Source: Anodontia alba | Lineage: Eukaryota; Mollusca; Bivalvia; Lucinida; Lucinidae | Reading direction: 5' to 3' | DNA length: 64,000 nucleotides | Assembly: GCA_964016985.1 (NCBI GenBank) | Contig: OZ024835.1 | Coordinates: forward strand, 2,363,501-2,427,500 | Shown: positions 13,101 to 28,100 of the stretch, one piece after another | How the letters are laid out: each line of letters begins with the position of its first letter | Numbering within the stretch: the stretch's first letter is position 1 | Program-made: the position numbers and the translations under genes | The notes under the pieces: model-generated | Told to the model about the DNA's origin: nothing | Database searches by the model: none | What the model saw: the letters and a program-made list of their open reading frames with translations, nothing else

Positions 13101-16100
13101 CATTTTTGTATGGATACAAGACAGAATTATTGTCATTTTTTCTATATAATCTAAACATTTTTGTATGGATACAACACAGAATTATTGTCATTTTTTCTAT
13201 GTACATCTTTACATATTTGTTTGGCTACAACATAAATTTATGGTCATTTTTTCTATATAATCTATACATTTTCATTTTGATACAATACGGTTGTTTAGCT
13301 AACAAAGTTTTGCTTTGGATCCCAGCAACAGCGTTGTTTTTTTTTTTGGTTTGGGTTTTACGGCCCTTTCAAGAATATTTCACGTATATCGAGCCAATGG
13401 TTCATCAAAGGTGGGCGAAACCGGAGAACCGAGGGAAAAAACACCTGATGATACGTAAGCAGAACTTGGCTTTCCCACATGTGACCCGAGCGAGGCTCGA
13501 ACCACAGCGGTGAGAAACCTAATGGATTAAGAGTCAACTCTCCTATCCACTAGGCTAAGCGGACCTGCAGCAATAGTGTTGCAAAGAGGTGCATCTCAAA
13601 AAAAGCAGAAGTTTTAGTGAACAACTCATTGGGTATGATGGGGCTAGTCGCTAAACTTTTCTTTGGTTTATAGCAGGTCTTCTACACTATTTTCTATACT
13701 CATCAGGAAAACATATCTATATAATTGTGACCCCATTAAACCCCACTTTTATATAGTAAAACTGGGGTTTACAGGGGTATACATTATTTTTCTTATTTCT
13801 GCACAAAAGCATAGATTGTGGGTACTCATTAGAACTGCCTCAGTGAGGCAGTTCTAACGAGTACCCACATTATATATTTTGAGCAGAATTATGAAAAATG
13901 CCAGAATTTTGTTTGAAAGCTTTCAGTTTTTGGTGGCGAAATTTTCAATATATTTGAATAGGCCTGTTTTCGTAATGTATTGGTCTCTGGGTAGAGATAC
14001 ATTACTGACTGCACTGTGGTTGCAGGACTTTCATGAGTTCAAATCTGTTACTGCAAAACAGACTGTTTGACGAAAATCATAATCCTAGATTCAGATGAGA
14101 TGGTTCATTAAGAGCAACCTTATCTGGGTCTGCAAAGGTTTATGTTTCAGTTTGTAGGGTTATTATTCTAACAGGAAATATATACAATTTAAGGAGAATA
14201 ACTCTCGACATGACAATATACCTTCCTTCCTAACTGGAGGAACTCTTAAAGGACAGAATTTGCTCCCTCTTGGAGCAAATACTTTCCTGTAAAAGTAGCC
14301 CCCATTTTAGAAAGGATTCATGTACAAGGGAACTAACTTTCTTCTGCTAGTTGTCTCCCTTTGTAAAATGGAGGCAAAATCTTTATGTTAATCAATTCTT
14401 CTTAAAAACAATACAGTCAAGACAACACCTAGCCCTTAAAGTGCTAATCACAACTACAGCAGACAACACTTTGAAATATTTCTTTTTCAGTGAAAATTAA
14501 GAATTGACATTTCATGTGAATTGTCTGCTAGGCCCCTACTAGGCAGACAATTCACATGAAATGTTAAGTATTTTTTCTGAAAAAAAAAAAATAAGACTAG
14601 ACTTTTCATATGAATAGTCTGCCTAGCAGACAATTCACATGAAATGACAAAGTATCATTTCCTCTGAAAAAATAACAATATCAATTTAAGAATGTTGCCT
14701 CCTACAAATCTGGATAGCACTATATGTTTTTTATACAGGTGAGTGTAATGGAACCCAATATAAAGATCAATGTACGGGTGGTCACAAGAAAAGGGCCCTG
14801 AGTGAGGCATTTATGATCAATACAAAATTAATTTTATTTATCTATGGCTTTGTATTTTAATCTACGTGTGATCTAAAGGGCAATAATTATGAATATTTGG
14901 GCAATAGTTAACCCTTAAAGCAGTAAGTAAATTGTAGTAGATGACATTCTAAAATTGATTTTATTTCTTCAAAGAAAATAAGACTTGATTTTCATGTGAA
15001 TTGTCTTGTTTTCTTTGAAAAAAAAAAAAAAAAAATGCTTCACAGTATCTTCTGCTGTAGCTGTGATTAGTGCTTTAAGGCTTAACCTCTTCAAAACAAC
15101 AGATCCCCAAATCTTATTAAAGGACTCGTTTGGACCCCTTAACCCCACATACAAGAGTCCTTGGGACCCTACTTTAAATAAACTCTGTGGAAAAGCCCTG
15201 GTGAACACTGTCAATGTTCAATTATATGACATAAGGCAGATTTTTTGCTTTGACGTCAATCTGAGTCAATATGTCAGTCATATCCATTGATAACCTTTTA
15301 TCATTGTCCCTGTTAAGCTTGAATAGGATTATCTACCTATTGAATAAGTATTGATAGGTTTTTAAATGGACACATCAAATAAAAGGGGCCTTTGGCAATT
15401 ACAAATCTGTCTTACGATATTTACCCTAAATACTTTGAATACCCATTTATGCTGAGTGGACTTTTCTACCACAACTCTTTGGACTAGTCTATTTCCAAAA
15501 GCAGGGTGTCTGGTTAATTTTTATTGCACATATTACTATATTTCAACAGAAATTTCTGTTATTAATGAAAACAGTGTAGACCCTGATCAGATACATGTTT
15601 TGTGGCATCTGATCTGGGACTGCACTGTTTGCCAATTACCCGTTTGGTGGTTAGGTAAACTGACTGGCTCGACATGACCTTAATAGTGTTGACTGGACCG
15701 TTTAACTCCGACAAAACCCAACCAACAAACACATACCTATGTCTGAATATCCCTTTTCCCTTGCCATGGCCACATAATAAAAGATAATTCATAGCACTAG
15801 TTAAGGCGCTTTTTTCAATCCAAAAGTATTGATATTTTCCTTATTTCTCCACGAAAACATATGTTGTGGGTACTCATTAGAAGCGCCTCGTCGAGGCGCT
15901 TCTAATGAGTACCACAACATATGTTTTCATGGAGAAATAAGAAAAATATTTACCGGATACCCTCCCTTATCTAGACCTATGAAGATTACATTTACATTAA
16001 ACTGTGTAATAATAGAATGATTATGGCATGTTTAAACATATTAATCCCAAATCAATATACAATGTATTAGTTGTGGTTGTTTAGTTTTTGAGCCCATTAA

Positions 16101-19100
16101 AGAGCTGTATTTTTGTAAATCCCCTTTAAGAGGAAAGGATGTAATTAGATTTTCCCCCAATTTTTGACAAGGGAGACAAATTTTGTGATTTCCTGTTAGC
16201 GTTACCACACATCCAGCCCCTCCAGAAAGGGGTCTATTCAATAAGGAAATAATTTGCTCCCATCGGAAACATATTGTTACCCTATATTTATTCATTTCTG
16301 AAGCAAATTATTTCCTTGGAGTTGACAATTGTCTCCCCTGAAAGTGTATCGATTTGCTTTAAGTAGATACCCATGACACATAATGGGCTGTGTCAAGTGA
16401 AAGGTGTTTTTAAGCATTTGCAGACAGTGAAGGCTCTGATCACACTGCTCATATGTGCAGTGTGATCAGGGTCTTCACTGTCGGCCTACAGAATCATTAG
16501 ACAGTGAAGAAAATAACAACGGACATCAAATGCCACTAAACTAACAGTGTAGAATGTAGATCTTGATATTTATCAAAAATTAAGTTTCTCACAACATGGT
16601 CATGTTTCATATTCATATCAAATTGAAGGGAATGATGAGTAGAATAATATACAAGTAGAATTTTGCCTGGTTGCTTAAAACTATGCTGTGTGGTACAATT
16701 TCTGCCAGAAGCGTGGGGATTTGCGATGGCGTGCCATCGACTGCCCGATCTAGTTTGAGTTTGAGATGAGGTTTGACCCATTGTAGACTGAATGATGTTG
16801 ACCTGTCTCCAAGAGACAGATAGATAAAAAGGAGAAGACAGATGAAATAAACGCCTAACCCTGAACTTGCTTCAAGTGAAGAGACCAGGGCCAGCCCCGC
16901 AAAAAGTTTCAGCAGAGGAGTGCACCACCAAACCTCCCACAATTATTAATGTTGAAATGAGCTATCTCAAACGGATCTACTGTCAAAAAAAAAAAAAAAA
17001 AAAAAAATACTGTATTTACCCTAAATATTGGGTCACCTTAACACCTTTGCTAGCCTTGCACTAAAATTTTAACCCTTGTCCTGCTGAACCTGGATATAAC
17101 CTGCTTTTGCAAACATCTGTATCTGCACTGTTTTTCATTTAATATTTGAAGCTGTACGAATCAAAAACCCGGATCAAGTAATCTGATTGGCTGAAAATTA
17201 GAAGTGGGAGTGGCATCAATTTATTCAGCATGACCAGGGTTAACAAGACCATTTGACTACCTGTTGATATGTCTAAAATACTGCTGGATATGTGGTCAAA
17301 ATCGTTTAAAAACAGATACGTCCACATATTTTTAATATACAGAGATAATGGGAGGGGCCCGTTTTAGATATTTGGGGCTGAAAAGATTTAATCCTTGTCC
17401 TGCTGAACCCAAATATACCCTGCGTTTGCAAACAGTGTAGATCCAGATCAGTTGGCTTCTGAAGAAGCCAACTGATCTTGATTTGCACTGTTTGCCATTA
17501 AGTATTTGAATTTGTATGAACAACTTGGATCAAGTACCCAGCTAACATTCTACGTAAATCTATATCGGGCCGTCATCGGCCCGTCAGCTACCCTGACGGG
17601 CCGATGACGGCCCGATATAGATTTACGTAGAATGCTGACTGGGTAATCTTACTGGCTGAAAATTAGAAGTGGGCATGGCATCTTAATTTATTCAGCATGA
17701 ATGGATTGACTTAGTACAGAGAATATTACTATAGAAAAAAGAAAGAAGACTTACTGATTTCTGTCTGCCCACCGGGACCAGCTCGTGGAGGTACATAATC
17801 CACCCAGTAAACTGAACGTCTGAAATTCGAAGAGAAAATAATTGGTCTTTACCACATTCAATTCAGTACCAGCAGGTAACAGGAGACTTGAAGACAAGTG
17901 TAGATGGAGAGAAATAATCTCAGCTATCAAAGGTGCATTTTCTGTAGCTAAAATTTAATGATTAACCCTTAAACTGCCAATGACAACAACTGTCGTCTGC
18001 TTTGTCACCTGCTTGTGATTTTAAAAGTCATTTTTTGCAAACAGTGTGGACCTAGATCAGACTGCTCCTCTAGGAGCAGTCTGATCAGGGTCCACACTGT
18101 TTGCCTGTACGTAAAATGAAACACTGTACATTCATGAGCTGAATTTCACCTTGAGCAGGATTTGAACCCACAACCTCATGATCTGGAGTTGGGAGTACAC
18201 CACAACCTCTTTATAACACTATTGTTGGGGTCCATAGCAAAAACCGTGTTAGTTAAACAACCGTGTTATATCCAAACAAAAATGTATATATTATATTGAA
18301 AAAATGACCATTTATGGTCACGTTTCAATATAATCTGTACATTTTTGGGATCTATCTTTGAGCCGTATTATATCCAAAACTGTGTTATAATGAACTATGT
18401 TATAAAGAGGTTGTAGTGTACTTACCACTCAGCTACCAGGACGCATCTGTTATTGCCTGCTGAATTCGCCCAGAGAGTGGTAAAGGGTTAAATGAGGCTA
18501 CTCAAAATATTATAGGATAGATCAAAATATTATTATAATACTTTTGAGCTATGGGTCATAATAGGTCATAATTTTAGGCAGATTAAAATACAATGTATGA
18601 CAACCACAAGGCAAGAAGGTGCCAAAGAGGTATTATATGATATGGGAACACAGTATTAAAGCAACCCACATCCAGCCCTTTCAGCATTATACATACCTCC
18701 ACTGATTTTTACCCAGCTGATCCAGGTTTAACCCAGACACTTGTTTAGTTAGCACTGGTAACATCGTCATGGTAATTGTCTTCTCTGGATTTGATTTGTT
18801 AACCTTATAAAAGTTAGACTTTTTTATTGCTAATTTTCATTCTATTTCACAAGTCAAAACACAACAAATCCCTGGCATTTGATTTCAGTACATCCTCAAA
18901 GAATGGTTTGATTTTCCCAATTTCTTCAAATTATGTTTTCCTAACATCAATGCACAGACATTCAATTACCAACAGAAGGCTTCAACATTGCTAAATAAAA
19001 ATATGCAATTGTCAATCATTTTAACTCTGGTCTTGCTGAATCAGGCTATGCCCCACCTTTGCAAACAGTGCAGATCCAGATCAGTCAGCTTCTGAGGAAG

Positions 19101-22100
19101 CCAAGTGGTCTTGATCTCCACTGTTCACCATTCAGTATGTGATTTTGTATCAACAACCCAGACAATTAGAAGTGTGGGGCTGTCATCTTAATTAATTCAG
19201 CATGCCAAGGGTTCATACTGTAAATGAACAAAATTGTAACCCGTGTCCTGCTGAATAAATTAAGACGCCACACCCATTTCTAATTTTCAGCCAATCAGAT
19301 TCTTTGATCAAGGTTATTGATACAGATTCACATACTTAATGGCAAACAGTACAGATCCAGATCAGCTGGCTTCTTCAGAAGCCAACTGATCAGAATCTAC
19401 ACTGTTTGCAAAGGCAGTGTATATCCGGGTTCAGCAGGTCAAGGGTTAACAGGTTCTGTTTATCCTTTAATATATAACACTCATGAAGAATGATTCCTTC
19501 TAAAAATGATTGCACTATGAACACGTCTTTTTTATTAAGAATAATTCCTTTTTCAAACAACACTTTATTCTGTTTGATTCCTGACCTGCTATGGTTTGAT
19601 AAAAAATGTCACTACTTTAACATTGCCACTTTCTGGGCAAATTTAGTTGGCATCAAAATGTCATTATTGATGATATTTTTCTCATTTTCCCCAGAAAACA
19701 AGGTTTTTACATTTCATGCAAATTGTCTTCCTAGGAGACAATTTGCATGAAATGTCAAAACCTATTTTCTTGGAAAAATAAAACATTTCAAGTTGTTGTC
19801 AGCTGAAATTTTTACCAAAAATGCTTAGCATTAAGGTAGATAGAAACACTTCCAAGGAAGAACAGAATATACAATGTATATCTCCTTATCAAAAAGAGCT
19901 TCTTTTAAAGGAAAGAATTTGCACAGGAAGTAGCTGCCTTTCAGAAAGGTATTGGAATGGGGAGGGGGCAGGGGAGCACATTCTTTTCTGTTGGAATGGT
20001 CAAAGCAAAAAAAAAAAAAAAAAAGCTTAGTATGCTCTCTCCTTTTGATTGATTGTGTTGGGGCTTAACGACACCTCAACCCTTGTGGGTCATTTTATGT
20101 CGTCTCCCAGAGAAAGGGAGAAAAGAGATAGAATAGTAGAAGAGATGAAAGAGAGGGACAGGGAAGAAAGAGGAACAGGAATGAAAGTGAAGAAACAGAA
20201 GAAATAAAAACAATCCCCTCTACCCTTACCTGCTACAAGGATAGCAGGCCTTGTCCAACTGTAAGCCAATATCAGCTGGACGCCCCAGTTACACATGATA
20301 CACGACACCTTCGCGCCACCCAACCAACCCCCCTCTCTCCTTTTAGGTGTCTTGGCTGATTAGTTTGATTTTAATGGTCTAGTTAACACTATTAAGGTCA
20401 TGTCAAGCCAGTCAGCTCTATTTACCTTAAGGGGACTAGATATATTTGATTAATTTGCCACCATTTTACAAGGGAAACAACTTTTGAAACTGACACATTT
20501 TCCACTATTTTACAAGGGAGACAACTTTTGAAACTGATATATTTTCCACCATTTTACAATAGAGATAGCTTTTGAAACTGATTAATTTTCCATTTTACAA
20601 GGGAGACAACTTTTGAAACTGATAAATTTTCCATTTTACAAGGGAGACAACTTTTGAAACATAGACTTTCCACCATTTTACAATAGAGATAGCTTTTGAA
20701 ACTGATTAATTTTCCATTTTACAAGGGAGACAACTTTTTGATAAATTTTTAATCATTTTATAAGGGAGACAACTTTTGAAACTGATAGATTTTCACCATT
20801 TTACAAAGGAGACAAGTTTTGAAACTGATACAATTTCCATCATTCTACATGGGAGACAACTTTTTTTTTTTTTTTTTTGATTTGGGTTTTACGGCCCTTT
20901 CAAGAATATTTCACTTATATCGAGCCGATCGTTCATCGAAGGTGGGCGAAAACCGGAGTACCCGGAGAAAAACCACCTGACCATCCGTAAGCAGAACTTG
21001 GCTTTCCCACATATGACCCGAGCTAGGCTCGAACCACAGCGGTGAGAAACCTAATGGATTAAGAGTCAACTCTCTTATCCACTAGGCTACGGGGGCCCGC
21101 TGAGACAACTTTTGAAACTGATAAATTTTCGAAACTGATAAATTTTCCACCATTTTACAAGGGGGATAACTTTTGAAACATACATTTTCCACCCCTTTCC
21201 ACAGCTTTTGTGTGTCAGCTTGCTCTCCTGCACACTAAGTCCTTCTACAAGGGAGCCACTATAAAAGGAAAGAATTTGCTCTACTTGTGAGCCAATTCCA
21301 GCGCTCTAGATAAGAGGGAGTAAAGGGTATTTCAGCATTGCTTTTTTTGAAAATCAGCATTGAAATTGAAATTGAGGGAGTAAAAATACTCAATGAAATT
21401 TTGTGCTGCAGCATTGTTATCAAATATAGGGGGTACTACTGTCAGTAAACTTTACAGCTTCTCACACTGACTTTTTTGTGAGCAGCAGCAGTACAATAGA
21501 TCAGAAAGGGTTTAACCCTTAAAGCACTATAAAGCACTAATGTCAAATACATTTCTAGGTGTTTTTTTTTTTTTTTTTTTTTTTTCTCCTTTTTTTTTCA
21601 GAGAAAATAAAGTTTGGCATTTGATGTGAATTGTCTGACAATTTCATTAAACATGCCAAGTTTTATTTTCTCTGAAAAGTTAGGATTTTGTATGCTACAC
21701 TTATGCTTGTTGCTTTAAGAGTTAAGCATTGCAAATGTGCATTTAAGCATTGATCTTAAAGCAGGGGGTAAAATATTCTTTGCATCAAACCCTTATCTAG
21801 AGCACTGAAATTGTTTCCTTTTAGAGTGGACCCCTTTTCAAAAGGGAGGCAAAACAATTCTGACACCAGCTCTGAGCTGCCTCCCCTGAAAGGCCACCCA
21901 TCCACCTTAATTCCTGTTTCTCAATTTTGTAATTTAAGACTTTAGCTTCCATTTGGTAAGTTTTCGTAAAACTACTCCAGATTTTGTTACCAGTTCACTA
22001 CCAATTCAAATATTTATTTGCACACACATTAATGGTGATCCATCTAATCCAGTGGCCAAATATTTAAAGTATAGCACATTTTTCGTGGCCACCGAAAAGA

Positions 22101-25100
22101 AGAATCCCAATAGTGTCAACCACTTAACGTAACATTTAGAAAATTTATCAGACAGTATTATACTCAATACATTTATTATCGGCACACTTTTCTAAGCTGT
22201 CTGGATCTGCTTTAGACTTTTATTGGTGAACAGGTGATTAATTCATTCGAAAGTGACAACACCGAACATATTCAAATAATTCAATATTTGTTTCCTATCT
22301 AAAGCTTAACATGCTCGCTAAAATTTTCAGCAGAAGACATACAATGTACTGAGATATTTTTCTTATTTTTCCCAGAAAACAGGTTTTGACATTTCATGCA
22401 AATTGTCTCCAATGGAGGCAATTTGCAGGAAATATCAAACCCTGTTTTCTGGAAATTGGAGACAATTTGCATGAAATGTCAAAACCTGTTTTCTGGGAAG
22501 ATAAGAAAAATACCATCAATTTGTCTGCTGAATTAGCCAAGAGAATGGCAAAGGTTAACTTATGTACAATATTTTAAGTTCTGTTAAAATGATTTACAGG
22601 CATTTCCTTGCCATCACAAAAACAAGCCTATATAATTTTGAACCTATTAAACCCCACTTTTATATAGTAAAACTGGGGTTTACAGGGGTATACATTATTT
22701 TTCTTATTTCTGCTCAAAACATAGATTGTGGGTACTCGCTAGAACCGCCTCATCGAGGCGGTTCTAACGAGTACCCACAATCTATGTTTTGTGCAGAAAT
22801 ATGAAAAATATCAGAAATTTTTATCTGAAAATTTTCAATTTTTGGTGGCAAAATATCCAATATAGTTGAATAGGCATGTTTTCGTAATGTCTCAGTATTA
22901 ATTTCACTAAAAATCAGTTACACAATCCAAATAATTCACGTTTTTTCAAAAACCTTCTGAGGATCCCGAGTTTGCTGCTTGAAGCATTTTAACCGATAAA
23001 ACCACCACCTGTGTTTATAAGCTGTTACTACCCAATTTTACCCTTGTCCTGCTGAATAAATTAAGATGCCATCCCACTTCTAATTTTCAGCCAATCAGAT
23101 TACTTGATCTAGGTTGTTGATACAAATTCAAATACTGAATGGCAAACAGTGCAGATCCAGATCAGTTGGCTTTTTTAGAAGCCAACTGATCTGGATCTAC
23201 ACTGTTTGCAAAGGTAGGGTATATCCGGGTTCAGCAGGACAAGGGTTAAATGATCCATTGTACTGTTGATTTTTTTTTATCCAGAAACTACTTGAATCTC
23301 TGGTCTCCCAACAAAATCTATTGTGCAGTTTTAAATATTCTTTAAGGCATTTAAAACTATATCAGTTAGCTCAATGATATTAACATTAGATAAAAGCATG
23401 TCAGTGGGCTGGTAATTAACAATTGATTCAGAACACAGGAAAAGGGTTCTTATGCCAGATAGTCAAATATAGTAAGTCCAGATAAGCCGGGTTGTGGAAT
23501 AAAGCCATCAAATTTTATTACTTGTCCACTGACAAGTAAATGATCAAACTCCACATGTCCAACCAAGACTTACTTGCCCGAAAATAGACATTTTTCTTAT
23601 TTCAAAAGGAAAACATGTTATGGGTACTCATTAGAAGCACTTCATTTCCATAGCCCCACATTGATTGTGTTGGGGTTTAATGACACGTCAACCCTTGTGG
23701 GTCATTTTGTGTCATCTCCCAGAGAAGGGGAGAAAAGAGACAGAAGAGCTAATAAAGAGAGGGAGATAGGGAAGGAAGATGGAAATGAAAGAAAATGAAG
23801 GTTCCCCCTCTACCCTTACCTGCTGCAAGGACAGCAGGCCTTGCCCAACTGTAAGCCAATATCTGAGTTGGGCGCCCCAGTGGCAAAAGCTACAAGACAC
23901 CTTTGCCTCACCCAACCACCCCATTCATAGCCCCATAGATAAGGCTCTTTTTTTTCACCCCAAAGTATTGATATTTTTTCTTATTTCTCCACATAAACAT
24001 TTGTTGTGGGTACTCATTAGAAGTGTCTCCCTGAGAAATGCTGTATGTATACACATCTTATTTGAAGCTATGTTATACCAGATACTGTATTCGACCTAAT
24101 TACCACACACACCCCTATAAGCAGGCAGTCAAGCAATTTCGTAGGCTTCAGATTGCAGTCCATGTTATCTATTTCTTTACAATACTATGTTGTGGGTACC
24201 CATTTGAATCGCATCGACTTGTCGATGCAATTGATGCAATTCAAATGAGTACCCACAACATATGCTTTTATTAACTTGTAGATGCAATTCAAATGAGTAC
24301 CCACAATACATGCTTTTATAAAGAAAATCAAAACACATATCACATAAGCATCATTAAATACGCCCTCAGTAAGTCCTCCGCTCATGTTCTTCTGAAGTGT
24401 GCCCTTATTAGGAAGATAGTTTACTACATTTTTTTTCAGTAACTTAAATATGAAAAGCTTAAGTGCACAGTGAGGTAATTAGGTCGAATATGGTAGTCAG
24501 ATGTGGTAAGGCCTTACAGCTCCAAATAAGGCTCTTTTTTCAAACCAAAAGTTCTGGGCTCAGTTGTTCAAAACTAATGATGTCATTAGTTAACGTAACA
24601 ATGATCATTAAATATGGCTAATCCGCTAATATTTTTGCTGAAAAAATGTGAGTAGCTTTTGCATTTGCAAAAATAGCTGTGAATTAGGTATTACTCTTAC
24701 CAGAACAGTTAATATTTTGACCACAAACGAGCTCCTTAAGCTAATGATGCTTTGAACAACTGGGCCCTGATATTTTTCATATTCCTCCACATAAACATAT
24801 ATGCTGTGGGTACTCATTAGATGCACCTAGAAGTGCCTCAGGAGGCACTTTGCCTCATTGAAGCACTTCTAATGAGTACCCACAACATATATATGTTTTC
24901 ATCGAGATTTTTGTGTTGGAGTTTGACAACACGTCAACCCTTGTGAGTCATTCTGTGTCATCTCCCAGACAAAAGAGATAGAAGAGATAGTAGAGGAGAT
25001 GAAAGAGAGGAACAGGGCAGAAAGAGAAACAGGAATGATTGATTGATTGATTGTGTTGGGGTTTAACGACACGTCAACCCTTGAGGGTCATTTTGTGTCG

Positions 25101-28100
25101 TCTCCCAGAGAAAGGGAGAAAAGAGATAGAAGAGACAGTAGAAGAGATAAAAGAGAGGGACAGGGAAGAAAGAGGAACAGGAATGAAAGTGAAGAAACAG
25201 AAGAAATAAAAACATTCCCCCTCTATCCTTACCCGCTACAAGGATAGCAGGCCTTGCCCAACTGTAAGCCAATATCAGCTGGACACCCCGGTGATGTAAG
25301 ATACACAGCACCTTCGCACCACCCGACCACCCCCAAACAGGAATGAAAGTGAAGAAACAGAAGAAATAAAAACATTCCCCCTCTACCCTTACCTGCTACA
25401 AGGATAGCAGGCCTTGCCCATCTGTAAGCCAATATCAGTTGGTTGCCACGGTGACGTCAGATACATGACACCGTCGCACCACCCGACCACCCACATTTTT
25501 ATCGAGAAATATAAAAAATATTTAACCAAATACCCATCTTATCTGATGCTATGAATTCTAGTATCCAAATATTTAGAATAACTACTAGTAAGCGACTAAC
25601 TGGCATTCCAACTTACTCCAATGGATGTGTTACAGTATTGGGCAGAGGCTGTTTTGGGTATGGGGTGGTGGGCATGTTGGGGACAGCCTGGTAAAGAAGT
25701 GGGATACACCATCATGAAAACCCCCTTAAACCCCACTTTTATATAGTAAAACTGGGGTTTACAGGGTTATACATTATTTTTCTTATTTCTGCTCAAAACA
25801 TAGATTGTAGGTACTCGCTAGAACCGCCTCATCGAGGCGGTTCTAACAAGTACCCACAATCTATGTTTTAATCAGAAATATGAAAAATATCGGAGTTTTT
25901 TTATCTGAAAATTTTCAGTTTTTGGAGATGAAATGTTCTATATATTTGAATAGGCGTGTTTTCGTAATGCTAGTAGTCAAGGCCAGAAAGTGTTTAACCT
26001 TATGCACTCTCTCTGGGTAAAATCAACAAAATTTGACAAACTGATTCACATTTTTTTCTTGTGTTACCACAAAGTAGGTGTGTATACACCACATCCTCTT
26101 TATAACCCTTAAAATGCCAAGAAAACCTGCAACAAAAAATGTCAACTGTCTATGTTTTCTGCTGAATATTCTTGCAAACTTTTCAAACCTATTTTTGCAT
26201 ACAGGCAAACAGCATGGACCCTGATCAGAATGCTCCTAGAAGATCTAGGTCCACACTGTTTGCAAAAATGACTTTTAAAATCACAAGCAGATGACAAAGC
26301 AGGTGACAATTTTTGTGTGGCAGTTTAAGGGTTCACACTATTTCTGGGATCCAAAGCAAAAATTAACAGGGGCCCTGTCGCCTATGGCTCCTAAATTTTT
26401 GGCTGGACCTGTAACTTTTCTAGGAAAATACCTATGTTAAAATATTCATTTTTGGCAGTCTGGGCTCCTAAACCAAAATTGTTAGGTTTTATCCCTGACC
26501 TAAACAACCGTGTCCTATCCGAACAAAAATGTATAAATTATATAGAAACAGGACCAAACAAAAATGTGTAGATTATAAGTAAAAATGACCATTATAACAT
26601 TTTTGAGATCCAACTTGAAACTGTCTTAACCCATTTTAGTCAGGAAACCCCCAGGAAGGTAACAGTCTGTGGCATTCTGCGGCATCTGATCAGGGTCTAC
26701 ATTGACTGCATTAAAATCAGGGATTTCTATAAAACATAGTAATAAGAAAAAGTAATTAGACACCCTGCTGTTGGAAATAGACCGATCCAAAGAGTTGTCA
26801 TAGAAGGGTCCATCAGACGTATATGGATTAAAATGAATGGTCTTATTAGGAGGTTCCACTATACCCGGTATGTGATAATAGCCTTTTTTCCTAAATTGTG
26901 TATCATATATACTCTACCCCTGTACTAATTTTTGGTTGGTCTAACTAAGATATGAATCTAACTGATATTGCTTAAAAACAATAGTCTGCCTTTAAATTCT
27001 CACACTCTAAGGTTTATATTGTCCAAGTTACAGTTAAATTGAATATTTAGATGTACAGATGAATTGCTTTGAATAAGGTATGTATGCATAAGGCATACCT
27101 CCAGTTAAGAGGGGGTACCAGGAAAGTGTTTTTCTTATTCCTCAACAAAACATATGTTGTGGGTACTCAGTAGAAGCACCTTGGTAAAGCACTTCTAATG
27201 AGTACCACAACATATGTTTTTGTGGAGAAATTAAGAAATTTGTATGTTGTACATTTTGGTTGAAAGATCTTATTTAGAGTTATGCATGATACTTCATTTG
27301 AAAAATCAGCACCCTTCCTCCTAGTTCTAAAATCTGATGGAATGTTTATGAATAAACCAGAAGTGTTTGGCTTGCAACACAAAACTCAAATAAAAAAAAA
27401 AAAAAAAGAATGAGTCTGATGTTTACATACACTCAAATAAAGAAAGAAATATTAATGTATTTCTGTATTTACCCCAAGTATTTGGACAAATAAATCTCTA
27501 AATTACAACTCTTCACTATCATTCATTATCTGAATCTGAACTGGTTATGATGACATGTCAGGTGACATTCATTCGCATTTAGGGCATGGAGCAGGAATAT
27601 TAATCTCTAGCCCTGACCTCTAGAAACTTTAGATGAGGACACTTTCAGTGCTGGCACAGGACATTTGAAAAATGAGCAGGTGCTGCTTCCTACCAAATCT
27701 GTGTTGATCAGATGTTGGTATTTTTGCTCGATGCTTTTAGACCTATATACCTATTCTCTGCTATGCTGCTATGCATCATCAGCGGTTCCCACTTCAGGAA
27801 ATTTAATTTTGATTCAATTTGGAATATTAAATTTTTTCCTCTTTCCTGCTTTTGCTATGTACTAGCCTCCTTCAACTTACTGAAGATTATGCTAGGAGAG
27901 GGTAGCGCAATCACAACATCCATCAAAGTGGCCAAGTCCAAATACATGTGGTTATTGGCGGAACTGTCAGCATGGTTATCACAGTTTGTATAGCACCTAA
28001 CTTGCAAGCAGAGGGTCGCAGCTTCGAGTCCTGCATCGGGCACACTTTTTCCTCCTTAGTTTAATGGCACCCAACATGAATAACCCATGGGGTTGGTGTT

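Noticed and set aside
13106..13513. 135-residue ORF with internal repeats
   Set aside because: Translation of a 60-bp tandem repeat followed by SINE-2 sequence.
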